Notes: generated by a model from the sequence alone, not told the origin. Shown: positions 15,431-23,821, numbered from the stretch's first letter. The stretch is 40,175 nt of DNA from Thermoplasmata archaeon (GCA_021809755.1 JAJZJZ010000008.1:1-40175); one strand, 5' to 3'. A program made the numbers and translations.

Positions 15431-16609
15431 ATGCCTGAGAAGACCGATCTAACGTTCAAATTTCTTGAGGTTTCAAGGGCATCCAGAAGTATCGCACTGA
15501 GCTTCTCTGCAATATCTTATCCACTATATCTGTTTGTTCTTGGCTATAACATAGTGACCATTGGATTCTTTGCATTCTTCTTGATTCTTTTTACAGTATT
15601 TCAGACAATATTAATGGGCATCATTGGAGACAGGTTTGGATACAGATATTCCTTAATTATTTCTGAACTTTTTCCAATTTTTGCAATGCTAACATTGTTT
15701 TTAACTACACAACCCATATTGATAGAATTAACAGTTATAGGTGGAATTGGAGGCGGTCCGGGAGCTATAAGAGGTGCCTTCTCACCGGGAACAACTGCTC
15801 TAATTGGGAACAATTGGCCAAATACTAATGAAAGGGTAAAGAAGATCAGCATTATAACAACCATAGGAAGTCTTTTCTCTGTATTTGGTGGAGGTCTTGT
15901 TATTGGACAGGGATTTCTTTCTCATTCAGTTGGAACAATATATTCTTATAGGCTTCTTTTTGGGATTTCTGCTATCCTTATGATCATTTCCCTAATATCC
16001 CTAATATTTGTCTCGGAAAGAAAGAGGGAAATGAAAAAACATGGGCTAATCCAGAAAGGTTCTAGGAGGTTTCTTGGAAAGGTAATTCTGTCAAACAGCA
16101 TAAACGGAGCAGGAATTGGGCTCTCAATGGCAATAATATCAGCATGGTTCCATGTTGCCTTTGGAGTATCTACATTTCTTTTGGGAATAATGTTCACCGG
16201 TTCCTATATAGCCACTGCAATTGGATCATACCTTTCTGTAAAGACAGCAAATAGGATGAAGAACCCTGCGAAGGTTGGTGCATATGCAAGAATGTTACAA
16301 GGTCTTCTCATGATCCCTCTGGCCCTTTCACCCTTCTTCTTCATTGCAGCAATTCTCTATGTGGGAAGGATGACAGTGGCAGGCTATGGTACACCGTCTA
16401 GGAGCACAATAAATATTTCAGAGTTGAAGGAGGGTGACCTTGGTGCTGGTACAAGCCTACAGGCCACTGCTGGTAGATTGTCCCAACTAACATCTGGAGG
16501 TTCAGGGATTCTCACTGATCTTTTTATTCCCCTACCCCTTGTTATTGGAGGTAGCATACAGTTTGCTGCAGGTATCCTGTACTTGAAACTCTTCGGAGGA
16601 AAAAAGTAA
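15431..16609 (+). CDS. MFS transporter
   Basis: A 392-aa major facilitator superfamily permease with about 12 hydrophobic helices split 6+6. A typical loop 2-3 signature is present (MGIIGDRFGYRYSL, variant of GxxxDRxGRR). A basic cytoplasmic loop (ERKREMKKHG, near residue 205) separates the halves. A longer frame begins at TTG 15389, but ATG 15431 is better: a TATA-like CTTTTAATT is centred about 25 bp upstream, and the extension would add an unusual hydrophobic N-terminus. The substrate cannot be deduced. It is followed after 33 nt by the flavoprotein gene, which appears to have its own promoter. Confidence 0.85.
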   Translation: MPEKTDLTFKFLEVSRASRSIALSFSAISYPLYLFVLGYNIVTIGFFAFFLILFTVFQTILMGIIGDRFGYRYSLIISELFPIFAMLTLFLTTQPILIELTVIGGIGGGPGAIRGAFSPGTTALIGNNWPNTNERVKKISIITTIGSLFSVFGGGLVIGQGFLSHSVGTIYSYRLLFGISAILMIISLISLIFVSERKREMKKHGLIQKGSRRFLGKVILSNSINGAGIGLSMAIISAWFHVAFGVSTFLLGIMFTGSYIATAIGSYLSVKTANRMKNPAKVGAYARMLQGLLMIPLALSPFFFIAAILYVGRMTVAGYGTPSRSTINISELKEGDLGAGTSLQATAGRLSQLTSGGSGILTDLFIPLPLVIGGSIQFAAGILYLKLFGGKK

Positions 16610-16614
16610 GTTTT

Positions 16615-16623
16615 CTTAAATAT
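16615..16623 (+). promoter_or_regulatory. TATA element of the Old Yellow Enzyme-type gene
   Basis: CTTAAATAT is centred about 25 bp upstream of ATG 16643, predicting a leaderless transcript that begins just after the MFS gene. Confidence 0.45.
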
Positions 16624-16642
16624 TAATGGGCAATAATGCGTC

Positions 16643-18301
16643 ATGAAGAGTTTAACCGGGGAACATATTGGAGAAACATGGATTAAAAACAGATTTGTAA
16701 TGGCACCCATGATTTCAAATCTCGCTGATCCAAGCGGAGTCACCAATGACAACCACATATCTTATCTGGAAGAAAGGGCACTTGGAGGGTTTGGACTCAT
16801 AATAACAGAATATTCTTACGTTTTTATGGACTCTGCCAAAGGATCAAGAAATGAGATGGTAATTGGTGTTTCCGATCATATACCAAAACTGAAAAGACTC
16901 ACAGAGAGTATTCACCGGCATCAGTCAAAGGTTTTTCTCCAGATATTTCATGCTGGGGGAAAGGCCTTATCACCCAATAATGAAAGAATTATTGCCCCTT
17001 CAGCAGTGGATTATATGGGTCATAAACCCTCAGAGATGACAGAGGAGGATATGGAACAGGTTAGAAAAGCCTTTGAGTCCGCGGCAAGGATAGCCAGAAT
17101 AGCCAATTTTGACGGTATTGAAATCCATGGAGCACATGGATATCTGATCCAGGAATTTCTTTCTCCAGCATTGAATATGAGATCGGACAGATATGGTGGT
17201 TCGTTTGAAAGAAGTCTCACGTTTCCTCAGGAGATTGTAAACCTCACACGCGATTCGTCAGGAATTCCAGTGGGAATAAGGCTCAGCCTCTATGAGGATG
17301 ACCCCGATGGATATGATGCTTCATATGGATTGAAGATTGCCGAATCTCTTGAAAATATAGACTATGTGCATTTTTCTGCAGGAAGGTTTGCTCCTCCAGG
17401 GTCTTCAGCTTCATTCTATTCCGATGAGAAGCATATTCTGAAGAAACTTCCAAGAAGACCAAAGATCAAAACAATGATCGTTGGATCAATGACAACTCCC
17501 GAATCAGTGGAAGAGGCATTGAGGACAGTAGATTTTGTCGCTCTTGGAAGGCCTGCGCTTGCTGACCCATTCTTCCCCTCAAAGATGTTGAACGGAAACA
17601 GAGCAATAAGGCCGTGCATTAGATGCAATCAGGCCTGTAGAGATCTATCATATGGAGAAGTGAGGTGTACAGTAAATACAAGAACGGGCTTTGAACTGAC
17701 GAGGAGACAATTCACAGGATTGAGAGGTGAAATCACCATTGCTGGAGGTGGGATTTCAGGACTGGAAGCTGCCCTGAAAGCTAGGGAAAGTGGTTTAAAA
17801 GTTACAATCTATGAAAAGGAAGCGAATATTGGGGGAGATCTTAGAAAGATAACTGATCCTTTTAAGAAGATAGAATTTAACAGATTGTTGACTTATTATG
17901 AGAAAGAGATAAAGAGATTAGGAATTGATTTGAGACTTTCCACTGAAGCAAAGAAGGCAGATATTTTTGCCATTCCACAAGTAAATTATAAAGATCTTCC
18001 AGATTCTGCAGAGATCGTTATGGATTCAAATATATACAAACATCAGGATCAGGCGCTTACCATGGCAGATCACTGCAAGATTATTATGACGGAAAGAAGT
18101 CTTGACAGCATAGATAGGAACAGACAAGTAGCGTATAGAAAAATTGCAGAAAGTAAGGGCATAAAATTTGTAAAGGAACTTAGCCTGGATTTCAACGTAA
18201 AGAACTATACAAGGAACCAGTATGACATAAAATCTGCTATGGAACAGGGAATTTCAAAACTGGAATCCTTCATAATCGGGAATCTCCCAGAGTTAAGCTA
18301 G
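16643..18301 (+). CDS. Old Yellow Enzyme-type NADH:flavin oxidoreductase (2,4-dienoyl-CoA reductase family)
   Basis: The N-terminal TIM barrel (about 1-320) carries FMN/substrate motifs: ENRFVMAPM-like KNRFVMAPM, HAGGKA, EIHGAHGYLIQEFLSPALNMRSD and YGGSFERS. A [4Fe-4S] motif follows at Cys325/328/332/342, and then an FAD-type motif AGGGISGLEAALKA (about 366-380). Two-domain members (2,4-dienoyl-CoA reductase, trimethylamine dehydrogenase, enoate reductase) are usually about 640-670 aa. This one has 552, and its C-terminal part lacks the second GxGxxG nucleotide-binding motif, so electron entry may differ. The substrate is probably an enoate or dienoyl-CoA, not determinable here. The 3' end overlaps the convergent kptA by 9 nt. 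Confidence 0.88.
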   Translation: MKSLTGEHIGETWIKNRFVMAPMISNLADPSGVTNDNHISYLEERALGGFGLIITEYSYVFMDSAKGSRNEMVIGVSDHIPKLKRLTESIHRHQSKVFLQIFHAGGKALSPNNERIIAPSAVDYMGHKPSEMTEEDMEQVRKAFESAARIARIANFDGIEIHGAHGYLIQEFLSPALNMRSDRYGGSFERSLTFPQEIVNLTRDSSGIPVGIRLSLYEDDPDGYDASYGLKIAESLENIDYVHFSAGRFAPPGSSASFYSDEKHILKKLPRRPKIKTMIVGSMTTPESVEEALRTVDFVALGRPALADPFFPSKMLNGNRAIRPCIRCNQACRDLSYGEVRCTVNTRTGFELTRRQFTGLRGEITIAGGGISGLEAALKARESGLKVTIYEKEANIGGDLRKITDPFKKIEFNRLLTYYEKEIKRLGIDLRLSTEAKKADIFAIPQVNYKDLPDSAEIVMDSNIYKHQDQALTMADHCKIIMTERSLDSIDRNRQVAYRKIAESKGIKFVKELSLDFNVKNYTRNQYDIKSAMEQGISKLESFIIGNLPELS

Positions 18302-19039
18302 GTCCTGCTGATCACGGGCCCTTACTTCCCTCTTCATCTTGACCCTCTTAATATCTTCCTGTTCATCCTCTGTGAGTTCCACTTCTTCGACCTCAGATTT
18401 TTTGAGGAATTCCGGAGAAATTTCCTTACACAGATATACCTCGTGAGATGCTCTGTATATCTTTCCTCCAGATTCGATGTATTTTTCTGTATCCACGTCA
18501 AGAATCAGTGGGTTATCCACATGAAATAGACCAGAAACATACGCTTTCCTGTATGTGGATGAAAGGTGAACGTACGTCTTGTCGGATGGACTTATTCCGG
18601 TTTCCATAATGAACTCGTATTCTTCGGGTGTGGTTTGGTAATAGACAATTTCAGGTATGTTTTCAACTGGAAGATCGGAAAGATCAACCGGAATCGTATG
18701 ACCATATGTTGCCCTGATCTCATCCCTTTCATTAACCTCGTACCTCTGTCTGTGGTCCGTTTTAGCTAGGGCGATTATATGATATGGGGTTATCCAGCCG
18801 TATCTCCTTCTCTGGGTTCTTATTGCAGGAACGATTGTGTAAATCCTAACCCATCCGTGCGGGTCCATCCTTACTCCATAATTTTCAGGAAAATGTCTCA
18901 GCATCCCTGCCAGGATTCTACTAACTCCTTCAATTTCATCCGGGTGCATCAACCCCCTGCCTTCGTCACCGCAAACAGGGCAGATTTCCCCCCTGAATGG
19001 CCCATGTTCTCTGCATGATCTTAGATCCTGATCTTCCAA
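18293..19039 (-). CDS. kptA: RNA 2'-phosphotransferase Tpt1/KptA
   Basis: This enzyme removes a 2'-phosphate from RNA using NAD+, giving ADP-ribose 1'',2''-cyclic phosphate. The family pattern is visible: SRILAGMLRHFPENYG with the catalytic Arg48-His49, GWVRI, the NERDEIRATYGHTIPV core (Arg109) and VHLSSTYRKAY. The usual YHGT motif reads YYQT (133-136), an unusual change. The N-terminal C-x2-H/C-x2-C arrangement (Cys9, His12, Cys20, Cys23) is zinc-ribbon-like, as in many archaeal members. The start is TTG 19039, immediately after the prs stop; Met31 is an alternative but would remove the ribbon. The C-terminal 35 residues are highly charged. Co-transcribed with prs. Confidence 0.85.
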   Translation of the reverse strand: MEDQDLRSCREHGPFRGEICPVCGDEGRGLMHPDEIEGVSRILAGMLRHFPENYGVRMDPHGWVRIYTIVPAIRTQRRRYGWITPYHIIALAKTDHRQRYEVNERDEIRATYGHTIPVDLSDLPVENIPEIVYYQTTPEEYEFIMETGISPSDKTYVHLSSTYRKAYVSGLFHVDNPLILDVDTEKYIESGGKIYRASHEVYLCKEISPEFLKKSEVEEVELTEDEQEDIKRVKMKREVRARDQQDLA

Positions 19040-19897
19040 CTATGCCACCTCACTTATTATCTCTTCAATGGAATCTGATATCTTTACTTTGCTGTATCTC
19101 GAATAGATGGTATCCGTAACTACCAGTTCATCGCACATACCTGCAATATCATCGCCGGAATTGTTTATGAATATTCCATGAATCGCACCGACATAAATTC
19201 TATTGGCCCCCATTTCCCTGAGCAGTTTTATGGATTTTTTTATTGTTCCGCCAGTGGATATTATGTCGTCAATTAAGAGTATATTTTTCCCCCTTACATC
19301 AAATCTAGCTTCTGAATAACTTACGGTTATTGAATCGATGCGTTTCTTGTCCAGATGCCTTGAATCAACATTCAATATTTCCCCGGCCTCTCTGGCTATT
19401 TCCATAGCACCATCATCTGGCGCAACTATTAGGCCGATGTCCATATGTGAAAAATATTTTGCAATGTGTTTTACCATGCTGATGACAACAAATTTCTTTT
19501 TACTGTATTTCTTTGTTGAATTATCGTGAATGTTTATTGTTATTATTTCATCGGAATATTCAGAGAGCATATGTGTGAAAACCTTTGATGATATTGCCTC
19601 TCCCGGTTTATAGATCATATGCTGCCTGGCATAACCGAAATAAGGCAGGAATGCAATAATCTTTGATGCGCCGTTTTCTTTGAGGGCATTGAGCAGAAGC
19701 ATGAATTCCAGTGCTTCTCCGTCTTCTCTTGTGTTTCCAATTGCCATTACCTCCTGCCCCTCTACAGATTCCACAACCCTGACATAGAGTTCCCCATCTG
19801 GGAACCTCTTGACCTCAGTCATTATGAGATGAAAATCAGATTTGTCACAAATTTCTATTGCAGTATTGAGACAGTTCTTTGTTGAAACTATAAACAT
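19040..19897 (-). CDS. prs: Ribose-phosphate pyrophosphokinase
   Basis: PRPP synthetase makes PRPP from ribose 5-phosphate and ATP for nucleotide, histidine and tryptophan synthesis. The 285-aa archaeal form shows FPDGELYVR, the ATP-loop PYFGYARQHMIYKPGEAISSK, the VAPDDGAMEIA metal/substrate segment and the PRPP-binding loop LLIDDIISTGGTI. A TATA element at 19916-19925 is centred about 24-26 bp before ATG 19897, predicting a leaderless mRNA. kptA begins with no gap after its stop, so the two form an operon; both concern ribose-phosphate chemistry, but a functional tie is only inference. Confidence 0.94.
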   Translation of the reverse strand: MFIVSTKNCLNTAIEICDKSDFHLIMTEVKRFPDGELYVRVVESVEGQEVMAIGNTREDGEALEFMLLLNALKENGASKIIAFLPYFGYARQHMIYKPGEAISSKVFTHMLSEYSDEIITINIHDNSTKKYSKKKFVVISMVKHIAKYFSHMDIGLIVAPDDGAMEIAREAGEILNVDSRHLDKKRIDSITVSYSEARFDVRGKNILLIDDIISTGGTIKKSIKLLREMGANRIYVGAIHGIFINNSGDDIAGMCDELVVTDTIYSRYSKVKISDSIEEIISEVA

Positions 19898-19915
19898 TAA
19901 AAAGCCAATTACTTA

Positions 19916-19925
19916 AATTTATAAA
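19916..19925 (-). promoter_or_regulatory. TATA element of prs-kptA
   Basis: On the minus strand the box reads TTTATAAATT and is about 24-26 bp from ATG 19897, fitting initiation at the start codon. Confidence 0.5.
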
Positions 19926-19937
19926 ATGATTGGTAAT

Positions 19938-19952
19938 TGACAACACTTGTCA
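19938..19952. repeat. Perfect 6-bp dyad upstream of prs
   Basis: TGACAA-CAC-TTGTCA is a perfect inverted repeat just upstream of the prs TATA box and downstream of the enoyl-CoA hydratase stop. It could be an operator for prs or a small 3' hairpin; chance occurrence is possible. Confidence 0.3.
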
Positions 19953-20008
19953 GATTAAGATTGGTTCTTTTTCCTCACGCCATGGATTCTAGGTGATTTC
20001 GAAGTTAC

Positions 20009-20776
20009 TTATCGCTTCAAAAACTTGTCGATCCTCTTCATTGTTTCTGGAGATGTGAATAGATCTGCGAACCCCTCTGATTCTCTTTTAAGTGCATCTT
20101 CAACAGTAAGGTTCTGAGATTCGTATACAAGCCTCTTACAGGTTGATATGGTTTCTTCAGGCATTCCAGCTATATTTTCCGCAATTTCCTGTGCCTTTGA
20201 GAAGAGCTCTTCATCTCTAAAAACCAAGTCCACAAGACCCCAATTCATCGCATGTTCGGCCGTTATGATCTGACCTGTAAGCATCAGGTATAGTGCTCTT
20301 CCTCGCCCAACGAGTTTAGGTAGGATTACATTTCCTCCCGCTCCTGCGTTTATACCTATCTTAATCTCTGGCTGTCCTATTTTTGCAGACGATCCCGCAA
20401 TTCTAATGTCTGCAGATTCTGCTATTTCAAGACCTCCGCCCAAGGAGTAACCATGAAGAAGTGCAATAACTGGTTTCTTCATGGAGTTCATTGTGAGCAC
20501 CACTCTGTTCATGCTGTTTCTAAATTCCATTGCTTTAATCCGATTTCCTGTTTCGAATTTACTCAAATCGGCTCCTGAAGAATAATTATCCCCCTCTCCC
20601 CTGAGAATCACCACCTTTGTCTGAGAATCACTGTCCGCTTTTTCCAGTTCCTGGGCAAGCAAATCAGCCATCCTTTCTGAGATTGAGTTTAGTCTCTTTG
20701 GGTTGCTTAAGATTAGCCATGTGATCTTCCCGTTCTGTAATTTTAAGATCGTTCCTCCCGATTCTTCATTGTTCAT
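20009..20776 (-). CDS. Enoyl-CoA hydratase/isomerase (crotonase family)
   Basis: A 255-aa crotonase-fold protein for hydration or isomerisation of enoyl-CoA in fatty-acid or branched-chain amino-acid breakdown. The oxyanion-hole segment SSGADLSKF and the second helix motif HGYSLGGGLEIAESADIRIA are present. Both catalytic glutamates of true hydratases appear (in GGGLE and in IGQPEIKIG), followed by GINAGAGGNVILPKLVG. It overlaps the upstream Lrp-family regulator by 4 nt (ATGA), suggesting that the regulator controls an amino-acid or acyl-CoA pathway including this enzyme. Confidence 0.92.
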   Translation of the reverse strand: MNNEESGGTILKLQNGKITWLILSNPKRLNSISERMADLLAQELEKADSDSQTKVVILRGEGDNYSSGADLSKFETGNRIKAMEFRNSMNRVVLTMNSMKKPVIALLHGYSLGGGLEIAESADIRIAGSSAKIGQPEIKIGINAGAGGNVILPKLVGRGRALYLMLTGQIITAEHAMNWGLVDLVFRDEELFSKAQEIAENIAGMPEETISTCKRLVYESQNLTVEDALKRESEGFADLFTSPETMKRIDKFLKR

Positions 20777-21222
20777 AAGATAAGCTCCTGATTTTCAATG
20801 GATTCAAAAACATTAAGTGTTGCTGTTCTGGCTATACCATCCATCTCTCTAAGTTTTTCAAGAACTATTTTTCCAAGGTCCCTTGTTGACTTTACCCGTG
20901 CCTTTATTAGCATATCCCATTCGCCGGCAATGATATGAACCTCGGCAACTCCCTGAATTTTTGATATGTCCGATGCAAGCTGCCGTTGGGATATACCTCC
21001 CTTTGGATCAAATGAAGCGAGAATGAAAGCAGTAACATCATAACCAAGAAGGTGGTAATTTGGTATAGCTGAAAATCCCCTGATGATGTCATCCTTCTTC
21101 ATCCTCTCAATTCGTTCATGCACAGTTATTCTTGGGATATTGAGCTCCCTGGAAATATCAGAGACCTTGTCACGTCCGTTTATGAAAAGATATTTTAGAA
21201 TCTCTCTGTCCTTAGAGTCCAT
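20773..21222 (-). CDS. Lrp/AsnC family transcriptional regulator
   Basis: A 149-aa protein with an N-terminal winged helix-turn-helix (residues about 1-55: DREILKYL, DISRELNIPRITVHERIERMKK) and a C-terminal RAM/ligand-binding domain (about 65-140: VTAFILASF, VAEVHIIAGEWDMLIKARV). Such regulators sense amino acids or related small molecules. ATG 21222 is preferred to a TTG at 21231, because a TATA element at 21243-21253 is about 26 bp upstream of it. The gene is coupled to the enoyl-CoA hydratase downstream and is divergent from a small cysteine-rich protein whose promoter lies only about 25 bp away, so autoregulation could affect both. Confidence 0.92.
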   Translation of the reverse strand: MDSKDREILKYLFINGRDKVSDISRELNIPRITVHERIERMKKDDIIRGFSAIPNYHLLGYDVTAFILASFDPKGGISQRQLASDISKIQGVAEVHIIAGEWDMLIKARVKSTRDLGKIVLEKLREMDGIARTATLNVFESIENQELIL

Positions 21223-21242
21223 GAATACCAATCTTCATGCGT

Positions 21243-21253
21243 CATATTTATTT
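21243..21253 (-). promoter_or_regulatory. TATA element of the Lrp-family gene
   Basis: The minus strand reads AAATAAATATG, centred about 26 bp from ATG 21222, supporting that start and a leaderless mRNA. Confidence 0.45.
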
Positions 21254-21270
21254 GTCGCAATTTTCTAAAA

Positions 21271-21279
21271 AATTATAAT
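21271..21279 (+). promoter_or_regulatory. TATA element of the CWC-type gene
   Basis: AATTATAAT is centred about 28 bp upstream of ATG 21303 and lies back to back with the Lrp promoter, forming a compact divergent promoter. Confidence 0.45.
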
Positions 21280-21302
21280 CGCAGAACAGATTCATAATAA
21301 AT

Positions 21303-21467
21303 ATGACTCACAAAATTTGCGGGAATTGTGGAGAGCAGTTTGAGTGCTGTAGTTCAATTCCATGTTGGTGCACCTTCAAAGCAGTTTCAAGTGAGAAATT
21401 ACAATGGTTAAAAAATAACTTTAGTGATTGTGTTTGTGAAACCTGCCTTAATGATAGCTCATCATAA
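21303..21467 (+). CDS. Small cysteine-rich CWC-type protein (54 aa)
   Basis: ATG 21303 to TAA 21467 encodes 54 residues with nine or more cysteines: C6-x2-C9-G, FECC (15-16), CWC (21-23) and a C-terminal CVCETCL (43-48). This is the pattern of the short 'cysteine-rich CWC' family, thought to be metal-binding proteins of unknown role, mostly known from bacteria. A TATA box sits at the leaderless distance, and T-rich sequence after the gene (about 21530-21538) can end transcription. It is divergent from the Lrp-family regulator. Confidence 0.72.
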   Translation: MTHKICGNCGEQFECCSSIPCWCTFKAVSSEKLQWLKNNFSDCVCETCLNDSSS

Positions 21468-21570
21468 TAATGTGAAATTCAATAAAAATCATTACTTTTC
21501 GCATATTTTTCGGGATGTGATGATCTGCTCTTTTTTTATTATTTCATCCCTTTAATAACCTTTGCAAACA

Positions 21571-21580
21571 CTTTTAAATA
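21571..21580 (+). promoter_or_regulatory. TATA element of the A-type ATPase operon
   Basis: CTTTTAAATA is preceded by an A-rich BRE-like AAACA and centred about 35 bp before ATG 21611. It predicts a very short leader of roughly 10 nt containing GAGGAAAG, which can act as a ribosome-binding site, unlike the leaderless genes elsewhere here. Confidence 0.5.
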
Positions 21581-21610
21581 AGTAAGGATAATTAGCCTTG
21601 AGGAAAGTTA

Positions 21611-21847
21611 ATGGTAGCGATTACAGGTTCAACTTATCCCTTGGTAGCCATTGCCGCAGCAATAGCAATCATGGGGGGTCTTATAGGTACGGGAATGGCA
21701 CAGCAGGGAATAGGCGCTGCTGGAATGGGAATAATAGCTGAGAAACCAGAGAAGTTTGGTCAGGTTCTCTTCTTCTTTGTTATTCCAGAGACGCTATGGA
21801 TCATAGGATTGGTTCTGGGTATAGTATTACTGCTCGGAATTCTGTGA
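21611..21847 (+). CDS. atpK: A-type ATP synthase subunit K (proteolipid, c ring)
   Basis: This 78-aa two-helix hairpin forms the rotating membrane ring. Helix 1 (about 9-37) is Gly/Ala-rich (GGLIGTGMAQQGIGAAGMG). The polar loop AEKPEKF precedes helix 2, which carries the ion-binding carboxylate Glu60 in FVIPETLWI. There is one hairpin, not a duplicated one. It is the first gene of the operon, unusual in that subunits H and I, often first in methanogens, are last here. Subunit E follows after 8 nt. Confidence 0.93.
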   Translation: MVAITGSTYPLVAIAAAIAIMGGLIGTGMAQQGIGAAGMGIIAEKPEKFGQVLFFFVIPETLWIIGLVLGIVLLLGIL

Positions 21848-21855
21848 AGGTTTAA

Positions 21856-22425
21856 ATGGCCCTTAAAGAAATTCTGGCTGATATAGAAAAAAACAGAGAA
21901 GAACGCCTTGCTTATATTAGGAGTCAGTGTGCTGGAGAACTGGATAATATAGCCAAGTTATCAACGGAGGAATTAAAGACCCTGCAGGATGATTTCAATG
22001 CAAGGTTAATCTCCGATATTGATGTGAACAGAAGAAGAGAGCATGATTCCATTAATATGGAAAAGAATTCCATAATCCTGAATAGAAAAACAGAAATTGT
22101 CAATATTCTCATGGAGCACCTTGCTTCAAAGCTTGAAGAATTAAAGAAAGGAAAGGAATATGAGGATATACTTTCCGATTCGTTGATAATAGCAGAGAAA
22201 GAACTGGGCAGAGATTTTATTGTCAATTGCTCTCCCGAAGACTTTGAGTTTTTAAAAGGGAAAAAAAAGGAAATAAATATGAAGAAAGACCCATCCATAA
22301 AAATGGGTATCATATGTTATTCAGCAAATGCTGAAAAGATTATTGATTTCAGGATAGACAGGCTATTTAAAGAGATAAAACCAGAGTTAGAAGCCAGAAT
22401 ACTTGAAAATATTGGTGCAAACTGA
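21856..22425 (+). CDS. atpE: A-type ATP synthase subunit E (peripheral stalk)
   Basis: The 189-aa product has a long N-terminal alpha-helical half (about 1-95) rich in Glu, Lys and Arg that pairs with subunit H in the peripheral stalk. The C-terminal alpha/beta head (about 100-189, with DFIVNCSPEDFEF and the closing RLFKEIKPELEARIL) binds subunits A and B. Its TGA shares one base with the ATG of subunit C (TGATG), so the two are translationally coupled. Confidence 0.9.
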   Translation: MALKEILADIEKNREERLAYIRSQCAGELDNIAKLSTEELKTLQDDFNARLISDIDVNRRREHDSINMEKNSIILNRKTEIVNILMEHLASKLEELKKGKEYEDILSDSLIIAEKELGRDFIVNCSPEDFEFLKGKKKEINMKKDPSIKMGIICYSANAEKIIDFRIDRLFKEIKPELEARILENIGAN

Positions 22426-23489
22426 TGGAAATTTCCTTTGCCGGCAATTATGGCAGAAGCAGACTTATAAAGACAGAGCTTCTCAACAGTGAACAGATCA
22501 ACAGGCTTAGCGATGCTCCTAATTTTGAAGAAATTACAAGAATCCTAAATGAAACTTCATTCAAGAAGGATATAGTTGAACTTTTCAATACATATGAAGG
22601 TAAGAATCTTGTGGAAATTGCTTCTAACAGGAGAATGATCGAGATCATTGTAAGGCTGGCAGAAGGGACCCCTCCCTCAGCAAGACCCTTTATCACGGCT
22701 TATTTATCAAGATGGGATATTGAGAGTATAAAATCTCTACTTACGGCTAAATTTCTCAACAGATCCATATTCGAATCTGATATATTCATTGTAAACGATA
22801 AGAAGGTGCCAATTGGGATGAGAACCTCTCTCCTCACCAAGGAAGATTACAACATTATGTCGGAGGAAGGTGATATTGAGTCGATTTCCAAATACCTGGT
22901 GAAGATGGGTTATGGAATTGAAATGCTCAAATATATGGATAATTTCAGAAAAACCGGAGATATTTCCATATTGCTTTATTCCCTTGATATAATGCATTAT
23001 GAAAGATTGATGAACTCAATAAAATTTTTTAGAGGGGATGAAGGGGCAATAATGCGTTATTTTCAAGCAAGGGTTGATGAAAGAAACATTATGATTTTGA
23101 TGAAGGGGCATTACCTTAAGCTCCCCTTTGATTTACTCCTACCGGGGTTGATACCCTTTGGTAACATAAAAATCGGAAGACTTGAGGAATTCTTTAATCA
23201 GCTTACAGGCAATCCGGATCATATAAAGGTGATTGAAGACCTGCTCTCTGTGGGTATTGAAAGGGAGCAGAATACAAAGATGAGTATGCCCATGCTAGAG
23301 CAGAAAATACAGGGATCAATACTTAAAAAATATCTTGATTTGCTTTCGACACAGAGCAATTCTCTGGGTTCCATATTTTCTGTAATGCTTAGGGCTGAAA
23401 ATGAAAGGGATAATGTTAGGAAGATAGTAAATGGAAAGGTTTATGGACTTGAACCTGCAAAGATAAGGGAACTATTGATAATGGTGTGA
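22425..23489 (+). CDS. atpC: A-type ATP synthase subunit C
   Basis: This 354-aa, almost entirely alpha-helical protein is homologous to V-ATPase subunit d. It links the central stalk to the K ring. Family features visible include the N-terminal NYGRSRLIKTELL, the central YLSRWDIESIKSLL (the W-D-xxxI/xxxLL motif repeated as ERNIMILMKGHYL later) and helical repeats throughout. It lies between E and F, with F starting 1 nt after its stop. Confidence 0.9.
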   Translation: MEISFAGNYGRSRLIKTELLNSEQINRLSDAPNFEEITRILNETSFKKDIVELFNTYEGKNLVEIASNRRMIEIIVRLAEGTPPSARPFITAYLSRWDIESIKSLLTAKFLNRSIFESDIFIVNDKKVPIGMRTSLLTKEDYNIMSEEGDIESISKYLVKMGYGIEMLKYMDNFRKTGDISILLYSLDIMHYERLMNSIKFFRGDEGAIMRYFQARVDERNIMILMKGHYLKLPFDLLLPGLIPFGNIKIGRLEEFFNQLTGNPDHIKVIEDLLSVGIEREQNTKMSMPMLEQKIQGSILKKYLDLLSTQSNSLGSIFSVMLRAENERDNVRKIVNGKVYGLEPAKIRELLIMV

Positions 23490-23490
23490 A

Positions 23491-23817
23491 ATGATAAAGG
23501 AAAGCGGAAAGGGAAGAATTGCGGTTATAGGAGAGAGAAACATATCACTTGGCTTTAAGCTAATAGGAATTTCGGATTCCTATGATGAAGAGGGCCAGGC
23601 GGGAATTAAAGTGCTTCTGGACCTTATGAATTCCAAGGAGTATTCAATGATTCTTGTCTCCGAATCGTTTAAGGAGCACATGGACAGAAAACTTCTTTCT
23701 ACGGTGGAGACCTCAACAAATCCTCTTATCATGTTTATTCCTCTTCCTGGGATCAGGAAAGAAGAGTCTCTATCCGAGCTTGCAAAAAGAGTATTGGGGA
23801 TCGATTTAAACAGGTGA
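23491..23817 (+). CDS. atpF: A-type ATP synthase subunit F
   Basis: A 108-aa central-stalk subunit with a small alpha/beta CheY-like fold. The N-terminal strand [18 protein letters not shown] is typical of the family, as are the central [14 protein letters not shown] and the C-terminal [10 protein letters not shown] followed by a helix. It is 1 nt after subunit C and 4 nt before subunit A. Confidence 0.9.
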   Translation: MIKESGKGRIAVIGERNISLGFKLIGISDSYDEEGQAGIKVLLDLMNSKEYSMILVSESFKEHMDRKLLSTVETSTNPLIMFIPLPGIRKEESLSELAKRVLGIDLNR

Positions 23818-23821
23818 AATT

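Noticed and set aside
21924-22313. 129-codon open frame antisense to atpE
   Set aside because: It is the Ser/Phe-rich mirror of a Glu/Lys coiled coil, a usual shadow of such genes.
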